64,000 nt of DNA from Draconibacterium orientale. GTDB taxonomy: Bacteria; Bacteroidota; Bacteroidia; Bacteroidales; Prolixibacteraceae. Both the position numbers and the translations under genes were made by a program. The notes below the pieces were generated by a model. That model had not been told where the DNA came from. It worked only from the letters and a program-made list of their open reading frames with translations, and ran no database searches. The stretch is taken from contig NZ_CP007451.1 in assembly GCF_000626635.1 (NCBI RefSeq), forward strand, positions 3,764,501-3,828,500. The letters are read 5' to 3'. Of this stretch, positions 26,725 to 36,996 are shown one piece after another (position 1 is the stretch's first letter; every line of letters starts with the position of its first letter).

Positions 26725-27445
26725 TTACTTATACGATACACATTTTCATTTAGATTTATTCAATTCGATTAACGATGTAGTCAAAGAAATTGAAGAAAAT
26801 AAGATTTACACCATTGCAGTAAGTAATCTACCTGTACTTTATTCCAAGCTAAAGCAAAATATCTCATCTAAATACATAAGACCCGCATTAGGATTTCATC
26901 CTGAATTGCTTTTTCAATACAAACATCATATTCCTCAAATGTGGCCATTATTACATGAAGCAAAATACATTGGGGAAGTAGGTTTAGATTTTAAGACAGG
27001 AAAAGATTTCAAAGAACTTCAAGTGTCATTCTTTACTGAACTGATCGAACGATGTAACCAGATTGGTGGAAAAATACTTACGATCCATTCTAGACAAAGT
27101 GCAGATGAAATTACGTCGATAATAGGCGCCTCGTTTAACGGCAAAGTAATCATGCATTGGTATTCAGGTAATAAAATGACCTTGAAGCAAGCTATTAAAA
27201 ATGGATATTTCTTTTCTATAAATTACTCGATGGTTAAATCAAATTCTGGGAAAGAATTAATTAAGATGATTCCATTAGATAAATTATTATTAGAAACTGA
27301 TGCTCCATTTACTAAGTATGACAAGCAACCTTTTACTCCAAAGGATATAAAGTATATAGTCGAAGAATTATCAATTCTTCTTGGTATTGATAATGTTAGA
27401 ATGTCCTCAATCCTTTGGTCAAACTTTAAGCGATTAATAGCATGA
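26717..27445 (+). CDS. qatD: QatD, TatD-like metal-dependent nuclease
   Basis: A 242-aa TatD-family hydrolase. Metal-binding residues are visible in order: DTHFHLDLF near the N-terminus, YIGEVGLDF (Glu/Asp), KILTIHSRQSADE (His), KVIMHWYSGN (His) and LLLETDAPF (Asp). All are present, so an active DNase is expected. It is the last gene of the qat operon and overlaps qatC by 8 bases. Confidence 0.9.
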   Translation: MDSYLYDTHFHLDLFNSINDVVKEIEENKIYTIAVSNLPVLYSKLKQNISSKYIRPALGFHPELLFQYKHHIPQMWPLLHEAKYIGEVGLDFKTGKDFKELQVSFFTELIERCNQIGGKILTIHSRQSADEITSIIGASFNGKVIMHWYSGNKMTLKQAIKNGYFFSINYSMVKSNSGKELIKMIPLDKLLLETDAPFTKYDKQPFTPKDIKYIVEELSILLGIDNVRMSSILWSNFKRLIA

Positions 27446-27490
27446 AATGCTAAACATGTAGAGAAGTAAAAGTCTTAACGTCTTTCGCAT

Positions 27491-27916
27491 TCATCGACTC
27501 AGATATCCCAGTTTTAATTCAATCTGAGGTTTTCTGTCCTGCGGAACCTTTAGCCAGTGCATTGCTGGCTCTAGTGCAGAAAAAACCTGGTATTTTGAAG
27601 AATGTTTATAGCTTCGAACATATTGTACCGCTTTATTCAGAAGTGATTCGGATGCCAGGATGGCAAATTTATTCAAACCTGTATCATCAATATGATCAAA
27701 TACAAATTGGCTAAGATCCTCAATTTCTGCAAAGTTTAACCCAGTATTTGCTTTTCTAATATCAATTAAGATGGAATATTCCTTTCTAAAAAATGGATTG
27801 CTTTTTAAATCAGTAATTACTCTCTCAACACTTTGCTGATCGAGTAAATTATTATGGGAAACAATTATCAATCCTAAACTTTCAATAATATGAAGATTCT
27901 CACTTGAAGACAACAT
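27491..27916 (-). CDS. STAS/SpoIIAA-like hypothetical protein
   Basis: A 141-aa protein on the opposite strand, converging on qatD. Alternating strands and helices (LHIIESLGLIIVSHNNLLDQ, YSILIDIRKANTGLN, KFAILASESLLNKAVQYVRS) resemble the STAS/SpoIIAA-like fold often seen in single-domain Bacteroidota proteins of unknown role. No catalytic residue can be named. There is no evidence that it belongs to Qat; it may be an ordinary host-type gene carried along. Between it and the DUF4011 gene lies the first copy of the 110-bp repeat. Confidence 0.55.
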   Translation of the reverse strand: MLSSSENLHIIESLGLIIVSHNNLLDQQSVERVITDLKSNPFFRKEYSILIDIRKANTGLNFAEIEDLSQFVFDHIDDTGLNKFAILASESLLNKAVQYVRSYKHSSKYQVFSALEPAMHWLKVPQDRKPQIELKLGYLSR

Positions 27917-27995
27917 TATTTCTTAATTGGTAATACAGGGATTAAAGTAAGCGATTTTTTATAATTGAATCACTGTAATCAGTAATATTAGGTGG

Positions 27996-28105
27996 AATAT
28001 TGCCACTAAATCCTGTCAAAGTTACTTCGCCGTCCGGAAAAGTAAAGGGCGGCTGAAATTGCCTATTTTTGCCAGCCGTCCTTCGGAGCTGTTCAGATTT
28101 TATTC
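27996..28105 (+). repeat. ~110-bp direct repeat, left copy (before DUF4011 gene)
   Basis: From AATATTGCC to ATTCG this segment matches 51457-51568 at roughly nine bases in ten, in the same orientation, with a perfect core GTCAAAGTTACTTCGCCGTC and GCCAGCCGTCCTTCGGAGCT. It contains the stem CGGCTG (28050-28055) with CAGCCG (28073-28078). The remaining bases between 27917 and 28298 are AT-rich and hold no gene. The two copies enclose the 23-kb block of defence genes. Confidence 0.85.
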
Positions 28106-28298
28106 GATAGACTCCATAAAACGAATTTACTCATGGCCATTAAAAGTAAAACTTCTTTCCTTTTACGGTAGCTAAAGCAACAAAAGACTATTAATTCAAC
28201 TAATTTGGAGGAAAATTTGTCCTAATTGTTCCAATTTTAGTTTCATTTTTCTACATTTATTGTTCAAAATACAATACTAATCTTTTACCACCATCACT

Positions 28299-31200
28299 AT
28301 GGACTTAACTTTAGTTGCACCCAAAGTTGAATTGGTTTACACACCAGCTGTTAATTATGCTATTCAGCAGAATAAAATTCCATTAGTTCGAAAGATTGTA
28401 ATAGAAAATACCAGCGATAATGACTGGGGAAACTTAACTGTTACTATTGATTCTGATTCTGAATTTGTACGCAAGTGGGAACAGCATATTCAATATCTAC
28501 CCAAGGGACAGAGTATTGAGTTGAACGTTGATGGAATTAAGCTTTCTGCTAAATATCTTTCAGAATTAACTGAAAAGTTAGCCGGTGAGTTTAGCTTACA
28601 ATTGTCAGAAAACAATGGCGAAATAATATTTCAGGAGAATTATTCCGTTGACATATTAGCTTATGACCAATGGAATGGTATAGGAGTTTTGCCCGAAATG
28701 TTAGCTGCTTTCGTAACTCCAAATCATCCTCAAATTGCCAGGATTCTTTCAAGTGCATCTAAATTCCTAGAGAATTGGACCGGCGACCCTTCTTTTGATG
28801 CTTATCAAAGTCTAAATCCTGACCGGGTTCGAAAACAAATGGCTGCAATATATGAGGCAATAGCTGAGCTTGACATTGTTTACTGTTCACCTCCGGCAAG
28901 TTTTGAGAGAGAAGGACAGCGAATCAGGTTGTGTGATACTATTTTCTCGCAGAAATTTGCAACCTGCATCGATATGGCACTTTTATATGCCAGTTGTATT
29001 GAAGCAGTTGGTTTGAATCCACTCATAATTGTCATTAAAGGTCATGCGTTTGTTGGTAGTTGGCTGATTGATGAGACATTTGCTGATAGTGTTAATGATG
29101 ACGTTTCATTAATAAAAAAGCGAACAGCATCAGGAATAAACGAAATTGCCCTGGTCGAATCTACGCTCATGAATGCTGGACAAAACCGGTCTTTTGATGA
29201 TGCAGTGAATAATGCCAATTATAAATTAGTAAATGAAGATAATTTTATTCTTTTCGTTGATATAAAACGGGCACGCTTTGGGCAAATAAAACCTTTACCT
29301 CAAAGAATCAAAACGGAAGAAGGTTGGGAAATTGTTGTTGAACCGGAAAAATCAAGGCCAAATTATGTCCCTGACGATATTTTTGTGGACTCATTAAATA
29401 TACCTGACACTCAAGGATCTCTAACCAAACAGAAATTATGGGAACGTAAACTACTGGATTTGAGTTTGCGGAATAATCTATTAAACCTTCGGGTTACACA
29501 AAGTACGATTCAGCTCATTTCGGTTAGTCTTAATCTGTTCGAAGATGCTTTGGCAGATGGAGCCGAATTTCAGGTTTTACCAAAACCGGAGGAATGGGTA
29601 AATCCATTAAGTGTCTCTGGAGTTTATCAATCGGTAAACATGGCTGATCCGGTTGTTGGTTTATTAAAAGATGAGCTTGAACATAAACGCTTACGATCTT
29701 ATCTTACTGACGGAGAACTTTCAAAAGCACTTACTAAACTATATCGAGCCAGCCGATTGTCGCTGGAAGAAAATGGAGCAAACACACTCTACCTTGCTTT
29801 AGGATTTTTAAAGTGGTACCAATCAGATAGAAGTGAACTTCCTCGTTATGCTCCGATATTATTGTTACCTATTGAAATCATTCGTAAATCCGCTCAAAAG
29901 GGATATGTAATTCGAAGTAGGGAAGAAGAAACGTTAATGAATATAACGCTTCTCGAAATGCTTCGTCAAGATTTCGAGATTGTGATTGGAGGACTGGATG
30001 AATTACCAAAAGATGAAAGCGGGGTAGATGTCAAACGTATCTTCAATATTGTCCGTAAAGGCATTATGTCACAACCTAGATGGGACGTTGAGGAACAAGC
30101 TTTTCTTGGTACTTTTTCATTCAGTAAGTTTATCATGTGGAATGATATTCACAATAATGCAGATAAGCTTAAGGAAAATAAAATTGTAGAAAGTCTCATT
30201 TCCGGAGCTATATCATGGGATGCAGAAGAATCACTTATCGAAGAAATTGATCTTGACCAACAATATTCGCCTTCAGATGTGGCTTTGCCCATTAGTGCAG
30301 ATTCTTCCCAGTTGGAAGCAATATGCGCTGCTGTTCAGGATAAAAGTTTTATTCTGCATGGACCTCCAGGAACGGGAAAATCGCAAACAATTACAAATAT
30401 TATTGCAAATGCCCTTTATCAGGGTAAAAGAGTACTTTTTGTGGCCGAGAAGATGGCGGCACTCTCGGTTGTTCAAAAACGGCTGGCAGATATCGGACTC
30501 GATCCTTTCTGCCTGGAACTTCATTCCAATAAGTCCAAAAAGTCAGCTGTGCTGGAACAACTTCAAAAGACAACTGAAGTAATTAAGAAGACTTCACCGG
30601 AAGAATTTACAATTGAAGCAGAAAGGTTACATTCACTCAGAACGGACCTGAACAATTACGTTGAATCTTTACATAAAAAACATTCGTGTGGATTCTCTTT
30701 GTATGACTGTTTTACCGGATATGCACAATTAAACGGAGCTTCTGATCCCATAATGTTTGAAGGCAGGCAAATTCAAGCTTTGTCGGGAGAAATGTTTGAA
30801 GAATGGTGTGAAACGATAGAAGAACTTCAGAATGCCGGATCACTGTGTGGGCATCCCCACAACCATCCTTTATCAGAAATCAATACAACCAACTATAGTC
30901 AGTCAATCAAGTCGAACTCACTTGATTTGATTAAAGAATACATAGAATTACTAAGTCAATTTAAAGAAAATAGGGAAGCACTGTGTGTGCTATTAAAAAT
31001 TGATACGCGCATATCTAAGCGAGATCAGGATCAATCAATAAATATTACTGCGGATCTGGTTACAAAATTACCAGATACTCCACAGGAAATTATGACAGTT
31101 GGAAATGTTGAAAGTACACTGGAAGAATTGATTGTTCTTGCAGGTCATGGAAGTAAACGAGACGATTATAAAAAATCTTTATTAAAAGACTTCAATAATC

Positions 31201-34148
31201 AAGTTTTGCTATATAATGCAGAATCCGGATTATCAGCTTGGAATAGGGCATCTGAAAAATGGTTTTTAGCGAAATGGCTCGAACAGAATAAAATAGTAAA
31301 GGCATTAAAGACATTTTCTAAGACCGGGAAGTTAAATAAACACGATATTCCTGAATTATTGCAGTTGGTAATTAATTACAGCCGGGAACAAGAAGTATTA
31401 AATAATAATTCTGATACGATTAAAAAGTTGCTGGGATTTTTATGGAAGAACGAAACGTGTAACTGGGAAGTCCTGGTTGAAATATGTAAATCGGTAATTG
31501 AAATACACAAACAAACAATTTCAATTACTGCCGATCCTCTCAAAGCCAGGCAAATTCGAGAAAATATTGGATCGGGGCTTTCGGATGGAATCAGAACCTA
31601 TCTACAGATAAATGAAAAAGTCTTTACAAACTATATTGCTACCCAGCAACAGCTAACCCAAATTGAAGACCAAATTCATGAATTGTTAAAAATCAAATTT
31701 GGAACAGAGAATAATACTGAACAGGATTGGATTGACATTTGGCAAAATAAAGCAATCTTATGGAAGGAAAATTTGGATTCGCTAAGGGATTGGACTACCT
31801 GGAACCTGGCAGTAGAGAAAGCAAGAAAAAGCGAATTATCTCCAATGGTTTCAGCTTATGAAAAAGGAGAACTCCAAAGCAATGAAGTATTAAATTCGTT
31901 CAAGAAATCCGTTTATCGTCAATGTTCAGAATTGATCATATCGGCTGATTCTAATCTGTCATCATTTAATGGAAAATTATTTGAAAATAAAATCAGGAAG
32001 TTTAAAGAGAAAAGCAAGTACTTTGAGGAACTCACAAAGGCTGAACTTTATGCAACCTTAGCATCGGGTATACCTTCTTTTGCACGAGGAGCAGCAAATA
32101 GCTCAGAGATGGGCATCCTTCAACGAGCTATACGAAGTAAAGGCCGGGGAATGTCTGTCCGTCATCTTTTTGATTTGATTCCAAATTTATTGCCTCGTTT
32201 GTGTCCTTGTATGTTGATGAGCCCAATTTCTGTAGCTCAGTATTTTGAAGCAGATCTATCAAGATTTGACCTTGTTGTTTTTGACGAAGCATCTCAGATG
32301 CCTACTTGCGAAGCTGTTGGAGCAATTGCCAGGGGCAAGAATGTCGTTGTGGTAGGAGATCCTAAACAAATGCCGCCAACAAGTTTCTTTTCAACAAATA
32401 AGTTTGATGAAGAAAATGCTGATAAAGAGGATTTGGAAAGTATTCTGGATGATTGTCTTGCTTTGTCTATCCCATCAAAACACCTTTTATGGCATTATAG
32501 GAGTAAGCATGAAAGTTTGATAGCATTTAGTAACTCTAATTATTACGATAATAAGTTGATGACTTTTCCTTCGCCTGATGACTTAGCAAGCAAAGTAAGT
32601 TATGTGCATGTGCCGGGGTATTATGACCGGGGGAAAACAAGACAGAATAAGTTCGAAGCTTCCGCAATTGTGGAAGAAGTCCTGAAACGATTATCAGATA
32701 CTTTATTGTCTCAACGAAGTATTGGTATCGTAACATTTAGCTCTACCCAACAAAATCTAATAGAAGACTTGCTCAATGAAGCATTAAAAAATCAACCGGA
32801 GCTAGATGCCATTGCGATGGAATCATCTGAACCAATATTTATCAAGAATTTAGAGAATGTGCAGGGGGATGAACGCGATGTGATCCTGTTTTCGATGGGA
32901 TACGGGCCGGATAAAGATGGCCACGTAACCTTAAATTTCGGACCACTAAACCGTGAAGGAGGATGGAGAAGATTAAATGTTGCAGTTTCCCGGGCACGGT
33001 ACGAGATGAAAGTTTATTCCACGCTTCGTTCAGATCAGATTGATATAACCAGAACTGCTTCAGAAGGAGTCGCCGGAATTAAAGCCTTCCTGGAGTATTC
33101 AGAGAAAGGAAAGATTGTCCTAACTCAGAAAAATTATGAAAGAAAGGCGAAGCATAACTCATTTGAAAAGCTGGTTGCTGAGGAAATTGAAAAAGCAGGA
33201 TATACTGTTCATACCGATGTCGGCTGTTCAGGTTATCGCATTGATATTGGTGTTGTAAATCCGGAAAATACCTCTGAATATATTTTGGGAATCTTAACGG
33301 ATGGAAATAATTACCGGTCGGCAACAACAGCAAAAGATCGGGAAGTAGTTCGAATGGATGTACTAAAGCTCTTGGGATGGAACATTTATAAGCTATGGTC
33401 CCCTGATTGGTGGGATAATCCCAAAAGAATAGTACAAGAAATTTTGGATGCCATTCAGAGTGCTCTTAATCCGAAAGAATTAATCCCGGAACCAGAAAGA
33501 CAGACAGAACCTGAATCGAAATACGAAAAATTTGCTGGTGTTAAACTTCAGGGTATAACCCAACAAGTTATTCAACCAGAGACAAAAGAAGATGAAAAGT
33601 ACTTGGTTTGTGAACTACCTTATACCTCACTAATTGTTTCTGATGAATTTTTTGATACGCGATATACCAATAGAATTCTTGAACAAATTAATAGTGTAAT
33701 TGAGAGTGAAGCACCCGTAAGCCAAACTTTATTGTCAAGGAGAATATTGAATGCGTGGGGTATTACAAGGCTTGGTGTAAGACTAAATAGTCATCTTCTG
33801 TCCCTGTATAAACGACTAAATCTGAAACAAACCCGGCAGAATGGAAGTGTCTTTTATTGGCGACAAGATCAGGAACCTGAGAATTACGACAAATTCAGAG
33901 TTCCTGGTGATGATTCAGATAAACGGAATGCTGATGATCTTCCCAAAGAGGAAATCGTAGCAGGTATCAGGGAAATACTTTATAACCAGATAAGTCTGCC
34001 GGAAGAAGACCTGGTTCGTGAAACAGCCCGATTATTTGGCTATGCGCGTTTAGGAGGGAATGTGGAACAAGCCATGAAGCTAGGTATTGAATATGCTTTA
34101 CAGAAAGGAAAAGTAACCAATAACAACGAACGAATAATATTAACCTAA
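28299..34148 (+). CDS. Giant DUF4011-type helicase with transglutaminase-like and Vsr-like nuclease parts
   Basis: A 1949-aa protein. Residues ~1-130: beta-rich domain. Residues ~215-260: ATCIDMALLYASCIEAVGLN with later IKGHAFVGSWLIDE, resembling a transglutaminase/papain-like core (Cys223, His249, perhaps Asp258). DUF4011 region follows (KLWERKLLDLSLRNNLLNLR, residue ~385). SF1 helicase: Walker A ILHGPPGTGKSQTITNI near residue 685, Walker B LVVFDEASQMP near 1325, motif III VVVGDPKQMPPTSFF, motifs V-VI NVQGDERDVILFSMGYG and RRLNVAVSRARYEM. Residues ~1620-1720: Vsr/MTES-type endonuclease (SFEKLVAEEIEKAGYTVHTD, GYRIDIGV). C-terminus: DUF3320-like. Such proteins recur in defence islands. It likely unwinds and cuts foreign DNA. 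The exonuclease-BRCT gene starts 11 bases later. Confidence 0.85.
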   Translation: MDLTLVAPKVELVYTPAVNYAIQQNKIPLVRKIVIENTSDNDWGNLTVTIDSDSEFVRKWEQHIQYLPKGQSIELNVDGIKLSAKYLSELTEKLAGEFSLQLSENNGEIIFQENYSVDILAYDQWNGIGVLPEMLAAFVTPNHPQIARILSSASKFLENWTGDPSFDAYQSLNPDRVRKQMAAIYEAIAELDIVYCSPPASFEREGQRIRLCDTIFSQKFATCIDMALLYASCIEAVGLNPLIIVIKGHAFVGSWLIDETFADSVNDDVSLIKKRTASGINEIALVESTLMNAGQNRSFDDAVNNANYKLVNEDNFILFVDIKRARFGQIKPLPQRIKTEEGWEIVVEPEKSRPNYVPDDIFVDSLNIPDTQGSLTKQKLWERKLLDLSLRNNLLNLRVTQSTIQLISVSLNLFEDALADGAEFQVLPKPEEWVNPLSVSGVYQSVNMADPVVGLLKDELEHKRLRSYLTDGELSKALTKLYRASRLSLEENGANTLYLALGFLKWYQSDRSELPRYAPILLLPIEIIRKSAQKGYVIRSREEETLMNITLLEMLRQDFEIVIGGLDELPKDESGVDVKRIFNIVRKGIMSQPRWDVEEQAFLGTFSFSKFIMWNDIHNNADKLKENKIVESLISGAISWDAEESLIEEIDLDQQYSPSDVALPISADSSQLEAICAAVQDKSFILHGPPGTGKSQTITNIIANALYQGKRVLFVAEKMAALSVVQKRLADIGLDPFCLELHSNKSKKSAVLEQLQKTTEVIKKTSPEEFTIEAERLHSLRTDLNNYVESLHKKHSCGFSLYDCFTGYAQLNGASDPIMFEGRQIQALSGEMFEEWCETIEELQNAGSLCGHPHNHPLSEINTTNYSQSIKSNSLDLIKEYIELLSQFKENREALCVLLKIDTRISKRDQDQSINITADLVTKLPDTPQEIMTVGNVESTLEELIVLAGHGSKRDDYKKSLLKDFNNQVLLYNAESGLSAWNRASEKWFLAKWLEQNKIVKALKTFSKTGKLNKHDIPELLQLVINYSREQEVLNNNSDTIKKLLGFLWKNETCNWEVLVEICKSVIEIHKQTISITADPLKARQIRENIGSGLSDGIRTYLQINEKVFTNYIATQQQLTQIEDQIHELLKIKFGTENNTEQDWIDIWQNKAILWKENLDSLRDWTTWNLAVEKARKSELSPMVSAYEKGELQSNEVLNSFKKSVYRQCSELIISADSNLSSFNGKLFENKIRKFKEKSKYFEELTKAELYATLASGIPSFARGAANSSEMGILQRAIRSKGRGMSVRHLFDLIPNLLPRLCPCMLMSPISVAQYFEADLSRFDLVVFDEASQMPTCEAVGAIARGKNVVVVGDPKQMPPTSFFSTNKFDEENADKEDLESILDDCLALSIPSKHLLWHYRSKHESLIAFSNSNYYDNKLMTFPSPDDLASKVSYVHVPGYYDRGKTRQNKFEASAIVEEVLKRLSDTLLSQRSIGIVTFSSTQQNLIEDLLNEALKNQPELDAIAMESSEPIFIKNLENVQGDERDVILFSMGYGPDKDGHVTLNFGPLNREGGWRRLNVAVSRARYEMKVYSTLRSDQIDITRTASEGVAGIKAFLEYSEKGKIVLTQKNYERKAKHNSFEKLVAEEIEKAGYTVHTDVGCSGYRIDIGVVNPENTSEYILGILTDGNNYRSATTAKDREVVRMDVLKLLGWNIYKLWSPDWWDNPKRIVQEILDAIQSALNPKELIPEPERQTEPESKYEKFAGVKLQGITQQVIQPETKEDEKYLVCELPYTSLIVSDEFFDTRYTNRILEQINSVIESEAPVSQTLLSRRILNAWGITRLGVRLNSHLLSLYKRLNLKQTRQNGSVFYWRQDQEPENYDKFRVPGDDSDKRNADDLPKEEIVAGIREILYNQISLPEEDLVRETARLFGYARLGGNVEQAMKLGIEYALQKGKVTNNNERIILT

Positions 34149-34159
34149 CCAAATTTAAA

Positions 34160-35002
34160 ATGAATTTTGTAGCGATTGACGTAGAAACGGCCCAGGGTAG
34201 ACGATGGAGTATTTGCCAGATTGGGTTGGCTATTGTCGAAAACGGAGAAATTACCCAAACAATTTCACGGCTTGTACAACCTCCCCGGAATGAGTATTCG
34301 GAATGGAATATCAGGGTGCATGGAATTACCCCTGACATGACCTCGAATGCACCATTTTTTAAGGATGTTTGGAACGAAATACAACCATTGGTAGAGGGGA
34401 ATAAACTTGTTGCACACAATTCATCATTCGATATCAATTGTTTGGAACAGACCCTGGATTTTTATGGGCTCCCAATACCAAATATGGAATGTGACTGTAC
34501 CTACGCCAGAACCGGAGTAAAACTAAACGAAATTTGTGATGCTTTTGAGATTGAATTCACAAACCATCACAATGCTGTCAGTGATGCTGAAGCGTGTGCT
34601 AAAGTTTATCTGAAATTATTAAATGGGCTAGAACCTGATTTTTCAAAAATTGCGCCTCGCATACCTAAATCTGGAAATCCCTTCCAGCAGGAAGGACATG
34701 AACGGCTTTGTGGTAATGTTCTAAAACCTGATTTGGAAAATGCCGATAGTAATAGTCCGTTTTACGCTAAGAAGGTTGTATTTACAGGTGTGCTGAACAC
34801 GATTAAAAGAAAAGAGGCTGCTGCCTTGGTCAAAAAGCTCGGAGCAGACATTGATACGTCGATAACTAAACGAACCAACTTTGTCATCACTGGTTCGGCT
34901 CCTGGACCTTCCAAAATGAAGAAGATCGAGCAGTTTAATTCTCAGGGATGCGATATCAGGATTATTTATGAAGAGGAGTTTTTGAAGATGTGTAAACATT
35001 AA
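34160..35002 (+). CDS. DnaQ-like 3'-5' exonuclease with BRCT domain
   Basis: A 280-aa protein. Exonuclease domain: motif I FVAIDVETAQ (Asp and Glu ligands), motif II VAHNSSFDINCL, motif III FTNHHNAVSDAEACAKVYLK with His and Asp, so the DEDDh set is complete. Residues ~200-278: a BRCT domain (FYAKKVVFTGVLNTIKRKEA, LVKKLGADIDTSITKRTNFV). This pairing is seen in stand-alone DNA polymerase III epsilon-like proteins. Only 11 bases from the DUF4011 gene, so it is probably its partner; the BRCT part could bind DNA ends or another protein. Confidence 0.85.
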   Translation: MNFVAIDVETAQGRRWSICQIGLAIVENGEITQTISRLVQPPRNEYSEWNIRVHGITPDMTSNAPFFKDVWNEIQPLVEGNKLVAHNSSFDINCLEQTLDFYGLPIPNMECDCTYARTGVKLNEICDAFEIEFTNHHNAVSDAEACAKVYLKLLNGLEPDFSKIAPRIPKSGNPFQQEGHERLCGNVLKPDLENADSNSPFYAKKVVFTGVLNTIKRKEAAALVKKLGADIDTSITKRTNFVITGSAPGPSKMKKIEQFNSQGCDIRIIYEEEFLKMCKH

Positions 35003-35031
35003 TATTACTCTCAACTTAATTTCCATAAATT

Positions 35032-36996
35032 ATGTACATTAACAAAATAATAGTTCAAAATTTCAGGTTACTGAAAAACTCTATACTTGACTTAGAGAAT
35101 CAAGAGGATAAAGACCTTTCAATCCTTATCGGTAGAAATAACAGCGGTAAAACATCGTTTATAATGCTCTTTGATAAATTTCTAAAAAAATCATCATCGT
35201 TCAATTTTGATGATTTTCCGGTATCATTAAGACAGAGCATTTTTGAAATAAATGAAGAAACTGATATTAATGATATTTCAATTAGGCTTATTATTGAAAT
35301 AACATATACAGATAAAGATAATCTTGAGAATTTATCTGAATTTATTCTTGACCTAAACCCTTCCGAAAATAAAGTACATATACTGTTTGAATGTAGTATT
35401 GATAAAAAAAGACTTCTTAAAGAGATTGAAAGTGTTAAACCTGAAAGCCGTAAGCGGTTTATAAAGAAAAATCTGTGTAATTACATAAACACTAATATAT
35501 ATACGTTTGATACATACGATAACTTAAAAGCTGAAAATAGGAATAAGCTTATCGAGAAAGATAAAAAATCCATTGACAACTTAATTAATTACCAGGTTAT
35601 CCATGCAAAAAGAAGTGTTGCAAGTTCCGAAGCCGGTGAAAGCTCAAAAAAGGTGCTTTCAAATTTGGCTACAAAATACTATGATAAAAAAACAGAGAAT
35701 CAACTTTCATCAGACGACCTGGATGTAATTAATACTTCACTTCTTGAAATGGATAAAACCCTTGAAGGAAAGTATGAAGAATTCTTTGATAACTTTTTAA
35801 ACAAATCAAAGGACTTTCTGGCTATGACCGAATTGAGGGTTGTATCAGACTTAGAATCAAAAGAAATTATATCAAATCACTCCAAAATTGTGTATGGTTC
35901 AGAAGATGAATCATTGCCTGAGCATTTAAATGGGCTTGGCTACATGAATATTCTTTATTTACTGTTGCAATTAGAGATTAAGAAAGAATTTTTAATAGAA
36001 GGCAATAAAGACATTAATCTACTTTTCGTAGAAGAACCTGAAGCTCACACGCATCCACAAATGCAAACAGTCTTTATCGAAAAAGTAAGGACTATTTTAG
36101 AAGATATTCCAGCACTACAAACATTTATTACCACTCACTCATCCCACATTGTTAAGAATAGTAATTTCAAGGATATAAGATATTTCTACAATGACCTAGG
36201 CAATAGAATTGTAACAATCAAGAACTTTTATACTGAACTCCAAAAGAAATATGAAAAGGAAGAAGATGAATTTAAATTTCTAAATCAATATTTATCTATT
36301 GCCTCTGCGGAGTTATTTTTTGCTGAGAAGATAATCTTTATTGAAGGGCTTACGGAAAAACTACTTCTTCCATATTTTATTCAACAATATGATAAGACCA
36401 ATACTGATGAAGTTTTGCTGTCATCTCAAAACATATCGCTACTAGAAATTGGAGCAAATGCTAAAGCATTTAGCCACTTTATAGATTTCTTAGGCATAAA
36501 GGCTTTAATAATAACTGATATTGACACAACAAAGAAAAATGCAAATGGCAGATATAGTGCAGAACCTGTAAAAAATGCAACACATATTAGCAATGCTACT
36601 ATAAAGCATTTTTATAAAGCTCCCGATTTTAGCCAAATCAAAGAATGGAGTGATTGGTTTATTAATCTGAAAGAGGATAAACATCACAAAGAAGATTCAA
36701 ATATAAAATTGTCATTTCAGCTTGAGGAAAAAGGTTATCACGGAAGAAGCTTTGAAGAATCTTTTATTAGCATTAATGTAGATAATTTAAAAGCTAATAT
36801 TTCAGAAGTTAAAGGGCTTAAAGATGATGCAGACGAAAGTCTAAATTCGATTGATGATATAGATGAATTAACGAAAAGCATTTTAGAGAAAAAATCTGAT
36901 TTTGCCTCGTCATTACTTTGGTTAGCACTCACTAAAGATGTTGATTGGAATATGCCTTCATACATAAAAAAAGGATTAGTATGGATAGCAAAATAA
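35032..36996 (+). CDS. gajA: GajA, OLD-family ATPase-TOPRIM nuclease of Gabija
   Basis: A 654-aa OLD-family protein. ABC-type ATPase half: Walker A LIGRNNSGKTSF (Lys40), signature region EHLNGLGYMNILYLLLQLE and Walker B LLFVEEPEAHTHPQMQ near residue 332, then TFITTHSSHIVK. TOPRIM half: IIFIEGLTEKLLLPYF (Glu438), LEIGANAKAFSHFIDF and ALIITDIDTTK (Asp496, Asp498). Followed by a UvrD-type helicase gene, it makes up the Gabija anti-phage system. GajA is a site-specific DNA nickase held back by normal nucleotide levels in the known system. All key residues are present. Confidence 0.92.
   Translation: MYINKIIVQNFRLLKNSILDLENQEDKDLSILIGRNNSGKTSFIMLFDKFLKKSSSFNFDDFPVSLRQSIFEINEETDINDISIRLIIEITYTDKDNLENLSEFILDLNPSENKVHILFECSIDKKRLLKEIESVKPESRKRFIKKNLCNYINTNIYTFDTYDNLKAENRNKLIEKDKKSIDNLINYQVIHAKRSVASSEAGESSKKVLSNLATKYYDKKTENQLSSDDLDVINTSLLEMDKTLEGKYEEFFDNFLNKSKDFLAMTELRVVSDLESKEIISNHSKIVYGSEDESLPEHLNGLGYMNILYLLLQLEIKKEFLIEGNKDINLLFVEEPEAHTHPQMQTVFIEKVRTILEDIPALQTFITTHSSHIVKNSNFKDIRYFYNDLGNRIVTIKNFYTELQKKYEKEEDEFKFLNQYLSIASAELFFAEKIIFIEGLTEKLLLPYFIQQYDKTNTDEVLLSSQNISLLEIGANAKAFSHFIDFLGIKALIITDIDTTKKNANGRYSAEPVKNATHISNATIKHFYKAPDFSQIKEWSDWFINLKEDKHHKEDSNIKLSFQLEEKGYHGRSFEESFISINVDNLKANISEVKGLKDDADESLNSIDDIDELTKSILEKKSDFASSLLWLALTKDVDWNMPSYIKKGLVWIAK

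Noticed and set aside
34160-35002. Housekeeping DNA polymerase III epsilon subunit
   Set aside because: Has a C-terminal BRCT domain and lies 11 bases behind the DUF4011 helicase in the defence block; a DnaQ subunit of the replicase would lack BRCT and lie elsewhere.
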